Positions 45,215-55,528 of a stretch of DNA of 64,000 nt are shown here, one piece after another (within the stretch, counting starts at the first letter, position 1; every line of letters begins with the position of its first letter). Source of the DNA: Rhizoclosmatium globosum (Eukaryota > Chytridiomycota > Chytridiomycetes > Chytridiales > Chytriomycetaceae); contig MCGO01000079.1 of NCBI GenBank assembly GCA_002104985.1, positions 1 to 64,000 of the forward strand. Direction: 5' to 3'. Below the pieces are notes generated by a model. That model saw only the letters and a program-made list of their open reading frames with translations. It had not been told where the DNA came from and made no database searches. Position numbers and translations under genes: made by a program.

Positions 45215-46223
45215 TCAACGCAAGGCTTCCAACAATCCAACCACACTTTCACAAAGTCCAATCGCACCCTGAACCTCCTTTTCCAATCCAGCGAAATTTG
45301 GAATCTTGCTCTCCAGATAAACTTCATCCAGAATTTCAATCGGCTTTCCTTTGTAAGTTCTAAGTTCCAAAGCCGTTAGCGTACAGTCCAAGATTCAAGT
45401 CGTGTCACTCACTCAATCTTGGTATTCTTAAATCGCGACATGATCTGACTCTGGATTTGCAACGGGATTCCATTTTGATGATACGCAATCGCATAAATAC
45501 TAATGGCAAGGGAGGACATTCCCGCCATATAAAACTCGACAATCAAGTCCTCAGCCAATTCAGGAGCAAAGAACTATAATGTGCCTACTTAATACACTCC
45601 ATCGCAATTAAAATAGCCTCACCTTCCCATCCCCTTCGCGAATCGGAAACAGTTTCTCCTCATCAACAACGCACAGAATCTTGACGCCTTCCTGCACAAT
45701 CTTTTGCACGGCCAAGAACTGATTCACAATCCACGTGCACTCGACTCCACCCGCCCCGTCGTCTTCCAGTAACATGCTCTGCATAGCTTCCACCTGTGAG
45801 ACAGCAAGGTGCAAGCAATGACGGAACGATTCGAGTTGGTGCAAAGGGTATATAATAGATGGCGATAGCGATACTTTGAGAGCTTGAGAGCGGTTGTAGT
45901 GGGGAAGCTTTAGGTTGAGTTCCTGTCAACATAATGAGTGGCTGCTGAGATACCAAGTGAGCTACTAACCCCTTTCACCAGGGCACTTCCATCAAGAGTT
46001 ACAACTCCCTTTACCATGTCATTGTTTGGCGCAGTAACGGCCAACGTCTGCTTCTTGTCCTTTGCAGAGACTTGCAGCGAATTCTGTCGATTGTTACCAT
46101 GAGTGGCCTCACATTACAATAAGTTATTACATTTAAATGCTCAAGAATGCGCGAGAGGATATCGGGTAGTCGGTGTCGGAGAATCCATTCGAACTCAATC
46201 TGTGCGTCAGACGTTGAGAGCAT
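45215..46223 (-). CDS. ROGDI: Rogdi/Rav2-like protein, RAVE complex
   Basis: Five exons (46223-46131, 46083-45970, 45922-45623, 45573-45413, 45359-45215) join in phase to 270 residues. The N-terminus EFEWILRHRLPDILSRIL, the block VVTLDGSALVKGELNLKLPH, and FFAPELAEDLIVEFYMAGMS follow the order and spacing of Rogdi, whose mammalian form has corresponding EFRWLL, LTLDGD...LKLPRWNR and MFAPALPSDLLVNVYI blocks. Rogdi/Rav2 is a subunit of the complex that reassembles the V-ATPase on vacuoles and endosomes. The gene is convergent with the monooxygenase (140 bases) and starts 59 bases from the stop of the next minus-strand gene. Confidence 0.8.
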
Positions 46224-46282
46224 CTTTATTATTTCTTCTTTCCCTTCATATTATTTATTATTTTAATTATTGTACATTATTT

Positions 46283-48263
46283 TCAAAGTTTTGGAGGAAC
46301 CAGTGCTTCAAGAAGCCGGGAAAACTGTAATTTGCCAGATGCCTTTGCTCGATCCACAACCTCTTGACTTGTGTTAAATCCACTTTCCCGTAATGTCCGA
46401 AAGAATAATTCCGTGCATTCCAACTCATCTTCGCGAATATCGGATGAAACGTCTTCTTCAAGGGACCCCAAGAACGTCTCACGAAGTGGATTTCCGTCTT
46501 TGACTGCACCAAGTATTTTCTGAACAACGAACGAATTTCCCCTTCTTGTCCGATAAAGTGCAAGAAGAACGCTCAACGTAATCGGTATCCCCCTCCAAAT
46601 AATCATAAAGATATTGTCTACACTGTTCATCTCCTCCACAATCCGTCCAAAATACTCGAACTCATCATTTGAATCAAGTTTGTACTGGTTCAAAAGATAA
46701 AGGAGCATAACCGTGGATGAACGCAGCTTGGTGGCAAGGTACAGGGCCTTTTGAGTCACCACAGCACCCAACGAAATTAACCTCTTTGCAGACGCCAATG
46801 AGATTAATCCTACCCTTTCGAGGGAACGCGAGTAGATATCAGCGGGATACACTCCAAGTTTAATCATATGTGGCATTGTCAGAAAGAAGTACTGATCGTT
46901 CACATCTTGAGGATACGGAGCAGGTAAAGATGGGCTCTTTTTAAAACTGAAATGTTGGTGTGTGGCTCTTGTCCATTTGCGCCTTAACTCCCACAGCATT
47001 TTCACCAAGTCCCAGTCTCTCAGCATATAAGCATTGTGAAAGACGGTCACTCCTAGAATGCTCTCATTCAAACAATGAAGCTGCCGGCACCATTTTTCAA
47101 GCAAGTATTTGACATATTCCTTTCGGCCAGTCGAAATAGCCTGTAATAGTAGATGCTGGCTGATTTGCGGTCCCGAATAAGTAAAAACGGCATCAGTATT
47201 AAATTCAGAACTTCTGACTGGTTTCACAGTAGTCCATCTATCAATTCGCACATAACGCCGAGGTTCAAGGAGGTCTGTTAAAGCCTTCCTAAAATATGAA
47301 GTTGGAGCAACACCAATTGCAAGAGCAGTTTCCACATGTTTGATGTTCGAAAACCCAAGCAAATACCAGATGGAATTCGAATTAATTTTTTTTCGCTTAG
47401 TTGATTTGAAGAAGGCTCCAGATGGAAAGATATCATTTCCTCGGCAATCGCAGGATAGTTATTCTCGATAAAGATTGTTATGGTCCCAGGCGAGAATTCA
47501 AGAGAAGGATCCTTTTCTACAAGCATCAAAAGGTCCACGTTTTTTGGTTCGATAGGCTGTATATACGGTGGTAAGCATGAAATAAGTTAAGGTGAAAAAA
47601 CCTTACCTTGTCAGTGATTAGAAAGAGGTCGAATTCTTTAAGACGAGCGATTATACGAGACCGCGTGACTAATGACCGATCCTCTTGCAGAATTGCACAA
47701 ACTGCATATTCGGAGATTAAGAAAGTCATAAACAAATGCGATGTGGACGTACATAAATCCAAACGACCAACTTTACCCAATTGCAGGATTCTTTTTCGCA
47801 TATGGCAATGGGGAAATAATGGATTACATGTGTAAAACAAATTAATGTTTCGAACAGCATCCGGCATTGTGGACATTAAGAAGAAAGGGCACTGATTCCG
47901 TATTGAGTATGAAAACGTTGCCCCTTTTTGAATTAAGATCTCCAAGACTCTGTAGAAGTCAGGGTCTTTGTGACCCTCTGTGGCAAAGAGTTTCTCTATT
48001 GCAAGATGCTTCCCATATCTATCCAAATAGAAATTCGCTTTCGGCGCGGGGGAGCTCCAGCAATAGTAATAAACGGACTTGTTTAGACGGGACATTCTAG
48101 CTAGCTGCTTCATACTTCCAAAACCCATGACAAATATATGGAACCATAGCTCTGGTGGAATGTAAGGTATTGGTTGTGATGTAGTGTTTTGGTTTGCTGA
48201 GGTTGGTTCATCGTCTTCAAAGCTGAGCGAAAGATGCTCGAAAGGACTGGGAAGATCTGACAT
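46283..48263 (-). CDS. F-box/ankyrin-like protein, paralogue 4, one frameshift
   Basis: Exons 48263-47753, 47701-47607 (again 95 nt) and 47556-46283. The F-box-like motif is IPPELWFHIFVMGFGSMKQL near residues 34-53, and the repeat blocks match the family (HNAYMLRDWDLVKMLWEL; RGIPITLSVLLALY). In the third exon the frame changes at a run of eight T (eight A in sense) at 47386-47393. Before it the sense frame reads NQLSEKK and then leaves the family pattern; after it another frame resumes the family pattern at LLGFSNIKHVETALAIGV. One more or two fewer A would restore it. This may be a sequencing error in a homopolymer, a recent inactivation, or slippage. The rest is intact. Confidence 0.65.
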
Positions 48264-48960
48264 TGTGGCTGAGAAGTAAGTACTCTTGTAGATTTAAAAG
48301 CTGTAATAGTGTGGTGAAGCAGTGATGTGGAATTTCGACAGAGTTCGGCATAACGCAAGCCAAGCATATTCAACAAGGAAACTTATCCTCATTCAAATAA
48401 ACAGTTGACTACAACAATAGACACGCGTATATTTTTAGAACGACCAATTAATACTTCACAATGAGTCCATCAAAATCTGTCGAATAGCAGTTGTCAGAAT
48501 ATGTTAGTGATCCCAACGTTGTGTTCAAGAATATCTTCCAGAAAAGCAATCTGTCTGGAAATGTGGACAATGGTCACAACGTTCAGTGACAACGGTCCAA
48601 CGCCCCGTCGCCTGAGTGTCATAAGCCGTCGCTCAGCCCTCCCGCGTCCCTCTAAGTGATCTCCAACACCTAAGAGATTTTGACAGCAGTTCTTTGAGAA
48701 CTAAAATTGGGTATGTAACTGGTCCAAAGGAGCATGTGTGAGCTTTTGTTTTAAACGCGCTATGAAACCGTAATTTTAATCATTGCACATTACTTTTGTT
48801 TGGCAACATGAAATAACCAGCTTCATGAACTCCAATAATCTCATTAATAGATGCGATAGTATTTTATGTCATTTTCAGCCTCTAGAATTATGCATAAAGA
48901 AAAAATGAAGAAAAACGCGGTTAATAAACGACTTCCAAATTCCCAAATCCTCCTCCCCTC
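48264..48960. other. Intergenic stretch
   Basis: Between the start of paralogue 4 and the stop of the membrane protein gene. A short GC-rich patch lies near 48595-48655. An apparent plus-strand frame from 48866 is the antisense of the membrane protein gene. I see no other feature. Confidence 0.5.
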
Positions 48961-50274
48961 TTACTCCTCCAAATCCACCTCCTCCATCCTCCTCCTCCCA
49001 CCTACCACCCCACCAGAACCCTCAACCCCACTCCCACCACCACCCCTCGAAACCAAACTACTCCCTCCACCTTCAGACTTCCCCGTAAAACTACCCCCAC
49101 TAGGCGGCAACGGCGTCCCAACCCTTCTCCCCGCCGGCAACGTCGTCGAACTCACCAACGGCGACTTCCCCGACGACGACGGCGCCGGACTCGCAACCCT
49201 CCCCACCCCATCCGCACCCATATTCCCCACCAACCCAACCCCAGACGAAACCGACCCCCCACCACCCCCAACATTCATCGACGACGTGATCGAAGAGCTC
49301 CGGTCCCGTTTTGGCGTCGTGGGTGTCGACCCGCGGCGATCCCGCCCGCGTGGAGACGACTCGCGGCTTCCAGAGGGACGCACGGGGATGACGATGAATT
49401 CGATTGATTTGTTGGATTCATCCTCGGATTTGCGGATCGTGGCGGAGGCGGGTTGAGTGAGTGGGTTTTGGTGGTTTAAGGTTTTCATCCAGTCTGCGGG
49501 GACGGTTTTCGGGGTGATTTCGAAGGTGGGGAGGTGGTGGTGTGGTGTTGAGGACGTGTTTTGGGGATGAGATGTTGTTGTTGTGGTGGTGGTGGTGGCA
49601 ATTGGGTTTTGTTGGCGGGGTCGTTTGTGGCGGAATATCCAGATGGTGATCAAAAGGAGCACTGCCACACATCCGATTCCGACAATGACGCCGATGAGGA
49701 TAGGGGCACTTGTGTCTTGCCTTCTTGTAAGTTGATGCACGAGTGTTCTTGTGTCTGATCCATGTGATCTTGAGACTGTGGATAGTGTCTTGCATCCATC
49801 AACTTCGAATCCCTCAACTGAATGAACCAATGCATCCACCAATCCTTCGACATCTTCACTCAATAAATCTCGACACTCAAGTTTCCATTCCATAACCTCT
49901 GATGCACATAGTCTTGGCACCACCCCAGTAACCCGACCATCAGTTGATGACCAATTTCGATCTCTTCCTCGACTTGCAGCCTTATCCCGAGCCTGGCCAA
50001 TACTAGATGCAGAGCAATGCATAGACTGAAGAGCTTCCAAGACAGCCAGCGAACATTGCATTGAAGGTGGTGCATGCGGACTCCTTCTGATACATGTAAT
50101 TGGCTGACTCAACGGGTTGATCAATGAATCTGTAAGGACAGGCAGACCAGCATATTCAGGACCGCAGAGAGAAGATGCTGGAAGTAATGTACAATGGTTG
50201 TCGATGGGTGACATTCTTTGATGTTGATGCAATTGTTGATCCAAATGAGGGGATTTTTGAGGCTTTTTGTGCAT
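48961..50274 (-). CDS. Single-pass membrane protein with Cys-containing outer domain
   Basis: A 437-codon frame. Residues 20-165 contain seven or eight cysteines (for example HCTLLPASSLCGPEYAG and RLCASEVMEWKLEC) and look extracellular. A hydrophobic helix APILIGVIVGIGCVAVLLLI (about 190-214) is followed by a basic stop-transfer RHKRPRQQ. The long tail is rich in S, T, G and P with possible phosphorylation sites (SRESSPRGR). This is the layout of a cell-surface sensor or adhesion-type receptor. No signal peptide is visible at the ATG I give, so an upstream exon probably supplies it: minus-strand sequence to about 50426 is open and may belong. The family is unknown. Confidence 0.6.
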   Translation of the reverse strand: MHKKPQKSPHLDQQLHQHQRMSPIDNHCTLLPASSLCGPEYAGLPVLTDSLINPLSQPITCIRRSPHAPPSMQCSLAVLEALQSMHCSASSIGQARDKAASRGRDRNWSSTDGRVTGVVPRLCASEVMEWKLECRDLLSEDVEGLVDALVHSVEGFEVDGCKTLSTVSRSHGSDTRTLVHQLTRRQDTSAPILIGVIVGIGCVAVLLLITIWIFRHKRPRQQNPIATTTTTTTTSHPQNTSSTPHHHLPTFEITPKTVPADWMKTLNHQNPLTQPASATIRKSEDESNKSIEFIVIPVRPSGSRESSPRGRDRRGSTPTTPKRDRSSSITSSMNVGGGGGSVSSGVGLVGNMGADGVGRVASPAPSSSGKSPLVSSTTLPAGRRVGTPLPPSGGSFTGKSEGGGSSLVSRGGGGSGVEGSGGVVGGRRRMEEVDLEE

Positions 50275-50557
50275 AATTGGTTTTCTTCCATCACCATGTT
50301 TGTGATCTTCAACTGAAATCTTGGTGTATTACACGTGGGATACTTCAGGTTGGTCAAATTATAAGCAATTAGTGGGCCATTGAGGACATTTTGCTCAGCG
50401 CGTGGAAGGGTACGATGGTAATACATACTGTTTTTGATTGGACATCTCTTTCTTATTATAACAGTTTTATTCTCTTTTCTTCTACCTTTCTACTTTTCTC
50501 CATTTCTTACTTTCTCTTTTTTCCTAACCAAAATCGATCACCAACCAACACACATCA

Positions 50558-50942
50558 ATGGTTCGTTCACTGCCACCACTCCACCACTACTTCCTTCTAG
50601 ACATTTAACAATGAACATCCGTTTTAGGTCCCTGACGCCTGCGCAACACTATCATACCGGCTGAAAGAGTGCATTGAATCGCATGGATTCATTGGACGGT
50701 TAACCTTAACATGCAAAGATTTCCAGAATGCATATGAGCACTGTATGGCAGTTGATGTGAGTGTACTCTATCGGGTACTTGGTTGAATGCCATCCATCTA
50801 ATGAGCTTCTTCCAAGTTCGAACGCAAACGCAGCGAGAACATGATTCGGGCGAAAGAGAGAGCGAAGCGGTGGAAGGAAGCCGATGCATCGATCGGCCTT
50901 GGAACGCCGTCTTCTTCCTCACTTCCAAAGAGTGAACAATAA
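50558..50942 (+). CDS. CMC2: Twin CX9C mitochondrial protein, CMC2-like
   Basis: The coding sequence would be 85 residues in three exons: an ATG alone (50558-50560), 50628-50756 and 50817-50942. Two CX9C pairs are plain: CATLSYRLKEC and CKDFQNAYEHC, followed by a basic helix FERKRSENMIRAKERAKRW. This is the layout of CMC2 and similar intermembrane-space proteins imported through Mia40 and involved in cytochrome c oxidase assembly. Other small twin CX9C proteins cannot be excluded. The single-codon first exon is inferred: ATG is followed at once by GTTCGT, and the exon that starts after TTTTAG is in the right phase but lacks an ATG. It is too small and split to show as one frame. Dynamitin starts 53 bases downstream. 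Confidence 0.65.
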
Positions 50943-50995
50943 ACAATTAATTCTCTTTTAATTATCTCTTAAAAACTCTCTCACAAACACAACAA

Positions 50996-52396
50996 ATGAC
51001 GTCGACCAACGACGCCCCAATTTACTTTGGCGAATTAGACGATTCGTTCGAGTCGAATCCTGCGCCAAATCAAAGGCAACTGAATCCGAATTCGAATGCG
51101 CACGTTGAACTCGGCGAACTCGGCGGCGACGGCAAAGACAAGTCCGAGTTTGTTCTTGCCCTGAATTCATCGGTTTCTTCGAACGAGGCGCCGCTGTCGA
51201 AACTGAGGCGGCTGCGACGAGAAGCGATTGAGTTGAAGACTCGGTTGGGCGAGAACGAGAACGAGAACGAGGTACTTTGCTGTTTGTTAAGGCGTACTCA
51301 AGCTTATCTCTCATTGTAGAATATGTTGCATCACATTCAACTGGTACTCGATGACCTTGCTACTATTGCTCCACTGGCTGAAGCAAGGGCAAAGAACGGA
51401 CCACTCTCGCAAACACAGGCTGAGCTTCTTGACCCAGCAAACAACAAAGGGAAACAACTCATCAAACAACTGAAATCATTCTCAAAATATGCTGATAAAT
51501 TGCAGCCAAATCCATTTGTTCGAAACTCAATTGCCCCACTCCTCCCCTTGAATGCCCACCAATCTGAAGTGTACAATCTTCTCTACGCTCAACAAGATCC
51601 CGACGAATTCCTCCCTGATTTATCCATCTTGGACCACCGCATCTCTGTCCTCGAATCAACGATCGGTGCTGCTCTACCCCAACAACCACCCCCTTCCTCC
51701 TCAACAGCCCGCGGAAGAGCAACATCCTCTTCCTCCCAAACCCAAACTCTACGCAAAAAGTCACCCCTCCCTCTCCCCCGCCACACCCCCTCAACCTTCC
51801 CCCTCCAATCTTCCCTCGCAGACACAACAACCCACCTCCACTCCCTCCTCGAAACCCTCACAACCTCCATCCACACTGACCCAAAAGACATCACATCCCT
51901 CCTAGACTCAATCTCTCTCCTCCAACACTCCCAAAAACTCCTCAAAGAGACAACATCCCCCTTCTCCCCACCCTCCTCAAAAGACACGTCCTGGAAAGTC
52001 GTAGCCCCTCGAAAGAAGAGAACTCCAGCAGCTCTAAAAGATATCCCACTCCCACCCCACCCCGCATCCTCAAAACGCCTCCTCCACCTCCAAGAGACCC
52101 TATCGCCACTAGATAAACTGTCTGCCTCTTTACCAACCCTCTTCTCCCGCCTCGAGTCCCTTTCGCCACTGCACACGCGCGCATCACTTCTTGCAGACGC
52201 GCTTCAAGGCGTCGTGTCAATGCACAGAAAGGATTTGGAGGATTTGACGGCGTTGGAAGGGGTTGTGCATGTGCTTGATGAGAATTTGAGGGAGAATGTG
52301 GAGGTGTGTGAACGGAATTGGGGGGTGTTTGATGCACGGATTAAGGAGTTGGAGGCACGGTTTCGGCGTGCTCCTGGTGTTCATGTCAAGAAGTGA
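50996..52396 (+). CDS. DCTN2: Dynamitin (dynactin p50 subunit)
   Basis: Two exons (50996-51271 and 51320-52396) give 450 residues. The N-terminus APIYFGELDDSFES resembles the short conserved start of dynamitins. The middle contains LSILDHRISVLESTIGA and helical coiled-coil stretches. The C-terminal block (LPTLFSRLESLSPLH, VVHVLDENLRENVEVCERNW, FDARIKELEARF) follows the end of animal dynamitin (LPELVQRLVTIKQLH, ENLATVEGNFASIDERM). Dynamitin ties the shoulder of dynactin to its rod, so the complex can activate dynein on microtubules. A Ser/Pro-rich, lysine-containing insert near residues 215-250 is unlike animal forms. The assignment rests on pattern and layout, and overall similarity is modest. 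Confidence 0.75.
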
Positions 52397-52528
52397 TTTG
52401 TTTTAGTAGAGAATAAAAAAGTTATACCTTAAATTATCTGTCCATCATTTCACCTCGTTTGGGGTTTCTTTGAAATTTGCCAGAAATTTGCCCCACAACA
52501 TCCATCAACATCCATCAACTCCATCAAC

Positions 52529-53949
52529 ATGGGAAAGACTGTCGCCATCATCGGATCAGGCCTGGCAGGCGCTATTACCGCATTCGGACTCAAGAAGCAA
52601 GGTTTTGAGGTGAGGGACTTTCGTTGAACTCGTCTACAATTACCCAATTTAACGTGACCCCTTATTTCCTCTCATTTGACAAAGGTCACTCTTTACGATA
52701 GAGTTGATCCCATTGAAAACTTGAAAGAGACTCTGCGCTCTGGTGTCCCACAGCCTATCGAGTTTGGCGATCATGGAGGCGGTATTGGAGTCTTGGGCAA
52801 TGGGATGACGGCTTTGAAAAACTTGGGCCTTTTGGAGCACGTTGAGCACCTTCGTGATATATATGCTGTAACGGAACAAAATCTGATGCTTATTGATGGA
52901 TCTGTGAGGCTCATATTCATTGGATCATAGTACTTAAATTTCGCTTCATACAGGATCGAGTTGTCAGAAAGATGAATCACCAAGAACCCCCAATTTATCA
53001 ATTGCGATACAGAATTCATCAAGCAATTGTGAAGGCTGCTACTGGAGCTGGAATCAAACTCTTTGGTGCCAAAAAGATTAAGAACTTGACCCAAACTGAT
53101 GATAAAGTTACTGTGACTTTTGAGGATGGATCCACTGTTGTTTCAGACTTTGTTGTTGGGGCTGACGGCGTCCATTCCAAGACCCGAAAGCTGTTGTTTC
53201 CTGACTCTCCAGACCCTGAAATCAAGGGAACAGGTCAAATTACATTGTTTGATCTTGGAAGACGTCCCGATGGATCGGTTGTCGAGTTTAACCATCTTCC
53301 AGGAGTATACAGTAACCCATTGACTGCCATCTCAATGTTCACAGGTCGTGTCAGCGAGAACGAAGGAGAAGTCAAGATTTTCCAATTGGATGCATTCAAG
53401 CCCACCGATGCAGATGACGACTGGCGCCCTGTCTCTGATCTCCCCAAGGAATCAAGCAAGTTAGCTGATCAATTAGAGTCGTGGGGGACTCATCCCAGCA
53501 TTGTCAACTGTGTTCGCCATGCTAGACGTATTTCTCCAGTCAATTTGTACGATCTCCCTGATTTGCCCAGCTTTCACAAGGGACGTGTGGTACTTGTTGG
53601 TGATGCTGCACACGGCATGCTTCCATTCATGGCTCAAGGTCTTTGTCAGTCAATTGAAGATGCAGGAGTACTTTGCGACTTGTTGGGGCACTATCAAGAC
53701 ACTGATTACAAGACTGCTTTTGCAAAGTATGATGAAATCCGCGTTCCTCGAGCTCACCTGGTTGCAGGTGAATCCCGTGCGACTTATAACCGCTTGAAAG
53801 CGTCAAACGGTTTCCAGATGAAGTTTGGACGCTTCATGATGAGGATTGTGTTTTCCATCTTGAACTTTTTGGGGAAGATGGATGATATTTCGTTGCATGA
53901 TTATCGTGATGATGTTGTCAAGGCGGTTCCGGAGATTCAGTTCAGCTAG
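52529..53949 (+). CDS. FAD-dependent monooxygenase, salicylate-hydroxylase-like
   Basis: Three exons (52529-52609, 52685-52903, 52954-53949) give 431 residues. The FAD-binding GxGxxG is VAIIGSGLAGAITAFGL at the very start. The DG motif is FVVGADGVHSKTRKLLFP, and the GD motif VVLVGDAAHGMLPFMAQGLC with a following helix holds the flavin. These three, in this spacing, define class A flavoprotein monooxygenases, which hydroxylate aromatic or related small molecules using NAD(P)H and oxygen. The C-terminus is short and mildly hydrophobic (RFMMRIVFSILNFLGKM), which may touch a membrane. The substrate is unknown. It is not closely similar to the Sel1-fused monooxygenase 8 kb upstream. Confidence 0.85.
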
Positions 53950-54381
53950 ATTGAGTTGTTGTTTTAGATTCATTTGTTTGTATAAAGGCTTTTTGTCATT
54001 GTGTTTAAAGAACCGAAACAGTTAGAACGTTATTGCAGTTCCATTCCATTCAAGATCTATTTTAAGACATTAAATAAATTGATTTAGTTTCAGAAATGGA
54101 AAAGTAAGCTCTTTGCAGGACAATCTGCTCCTGGAGGGTGGAATGACCAAACAGACTTGCGATTAAAGAATTTTGGAAAAAAGCACCAACATACAGGAAA
54201 CTATCAGATTTATGAAAGTCCTTTTGATACCAATTAGTCAATTAAGTAGAACAAGAGGGTCTTCCATTTCGCAGCTGTGTTTTTTTGCGGAGAAGTAATG
54301 CTTTGCTCATAATAATATTTAGTATATTGCGTATTTCACCCTCGCACTACATAAAAGAGAATAATCTTCAGAAGAAAGAAA
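53950..54381. other. Intergenic stretch
   Basis: AT-rich sequence between convergent genes (monooxygenase and lyase). It should hold both terminators. No other feature is seen. Confidence 0.5.
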
Positions 54382-54893
54382 TCACCAAGTAACACTGAGA
54401 GCGTTAAATGTCACTTGACAGTACGCATTGGCTGGGTCTGTTGATGTAGTAACTTGGCAGTATGAGCCAGCCTTGTAGTAATAATCATTGTACGGAACCA
54501 AAGGCATATCCTTCTGCCAGACAGCTTGCGACACCAAGTTCTTGTAATTAACCTTGACAACGTTGTTGGACGCGCTCAATTGAAGCGTAAAAAGGGATCC
54601 TGGGACATAGTGTCCATCCATTTCGACACATCCAGACTGTCCACAAACATAGATCGAGTACGGGTTATTAGTTCCACCCAAATTGATGGCCCGAAAGTTA
54701 TATTGACATCCCTCCGAAGCAGCGAAAACTTGGGAAAAGATGACAAACCGAGGAGACGAAACAAAATCAATCTGCACAAGTTTGAATCAGAAAAACACAC
54801 GAGGGACGTTCAGCTTCCCACAAAATAAAAAACGTTTACCTTTGCAGTCAAGTTAAAGTCGTGTTGAACTGAATCAGCAGACTGCCATGCAGC

Positions 54894-54900
54894 TTGAAGT
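54894..54900. repeat. Target-site duplication, left copy
   Basis: TTGAAGT directly before the 5' LTR, matching the seven bases directly after the 3' LTR. Five bases is the usual length for copia elements, so two of the seven may match by chance. Confidence 0.9.
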
Positions 54901-55439
54901 TGTGAGATATACTGCTTATCTTCTACAATTCCTTTCCGGGTTATCTTTCTTCTCTCTAGTTTCCAGTCCACTCAGTGTCTCACAGTCCACTTGGTGCCTC
55001 CCACTATTTTTACACCAAGTGAAAGTCCATTTAATCGCTCCATTTAATCATTCCTTAAATCTCTCCCTTTCCCTTGAGTGTATAAGAAGCAAGGGACTCC
55101 CCTCTTGATACTGGTATCTACCAGTTTGTTATTTGGGTTCTCGTCGCCTTGCCGCATCTGTTGCTTACCTTATTGCAACAACACTCAGGGTAATTCTCTT
55201 TTGTTTGTAAATGATTCTCTTATTATCGAAGTTCTAAATATAATCGATCTACCAGTTTGTCATTTGGGTTCTCGTCGCCTTGCCGCATTTGTTGCTTACC
55301 TTATTGCAACAACACTCAGGTTTGTCATTTGGGTTCTCGTCGCCTTGCCGCATCTGTTGCTTACCTTATTGCAACAACACTCAGGCCATGAACCAAATTA
55401 CAAGCATTACTATTACGAGCTTCGTCTCCGAGGTTCTCA
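54901..55439 (+). repeat. 5' LTR (539 bp)
   Basis: Bounded by TG...CA. A TATA-like GTGTATAAGAAG lies near 55078. From 55118 it contains 131-bp tandem units (CTACCAGTTTGT...CAACACTCAGG). The third unit lacks 66 bases compared with the 3' LTR. Confidence 0.93.
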
Positions 55440-55528
55440 TTGATTAAGAGTCTCAACAGCTCTACACCTCGCTTCTATTTGCTGGATTACTCTTTGTCTT
55501 TGCTCGACTCCAGCCTTCTCTTCTTACA

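Noticed and set aside
48866..49456. 196-codon Pro-rich plus-strand frame
   Set aside because: Antisense of the Gly/Ser-rich tail of the membrane protein; GC-rich codons remove stops.
51589..52337. Arg/Glu-rich minus-strand frames
   Set aside because: Antisense of the dynamitin gene, whose C-rich codon use keeps the other strand open.
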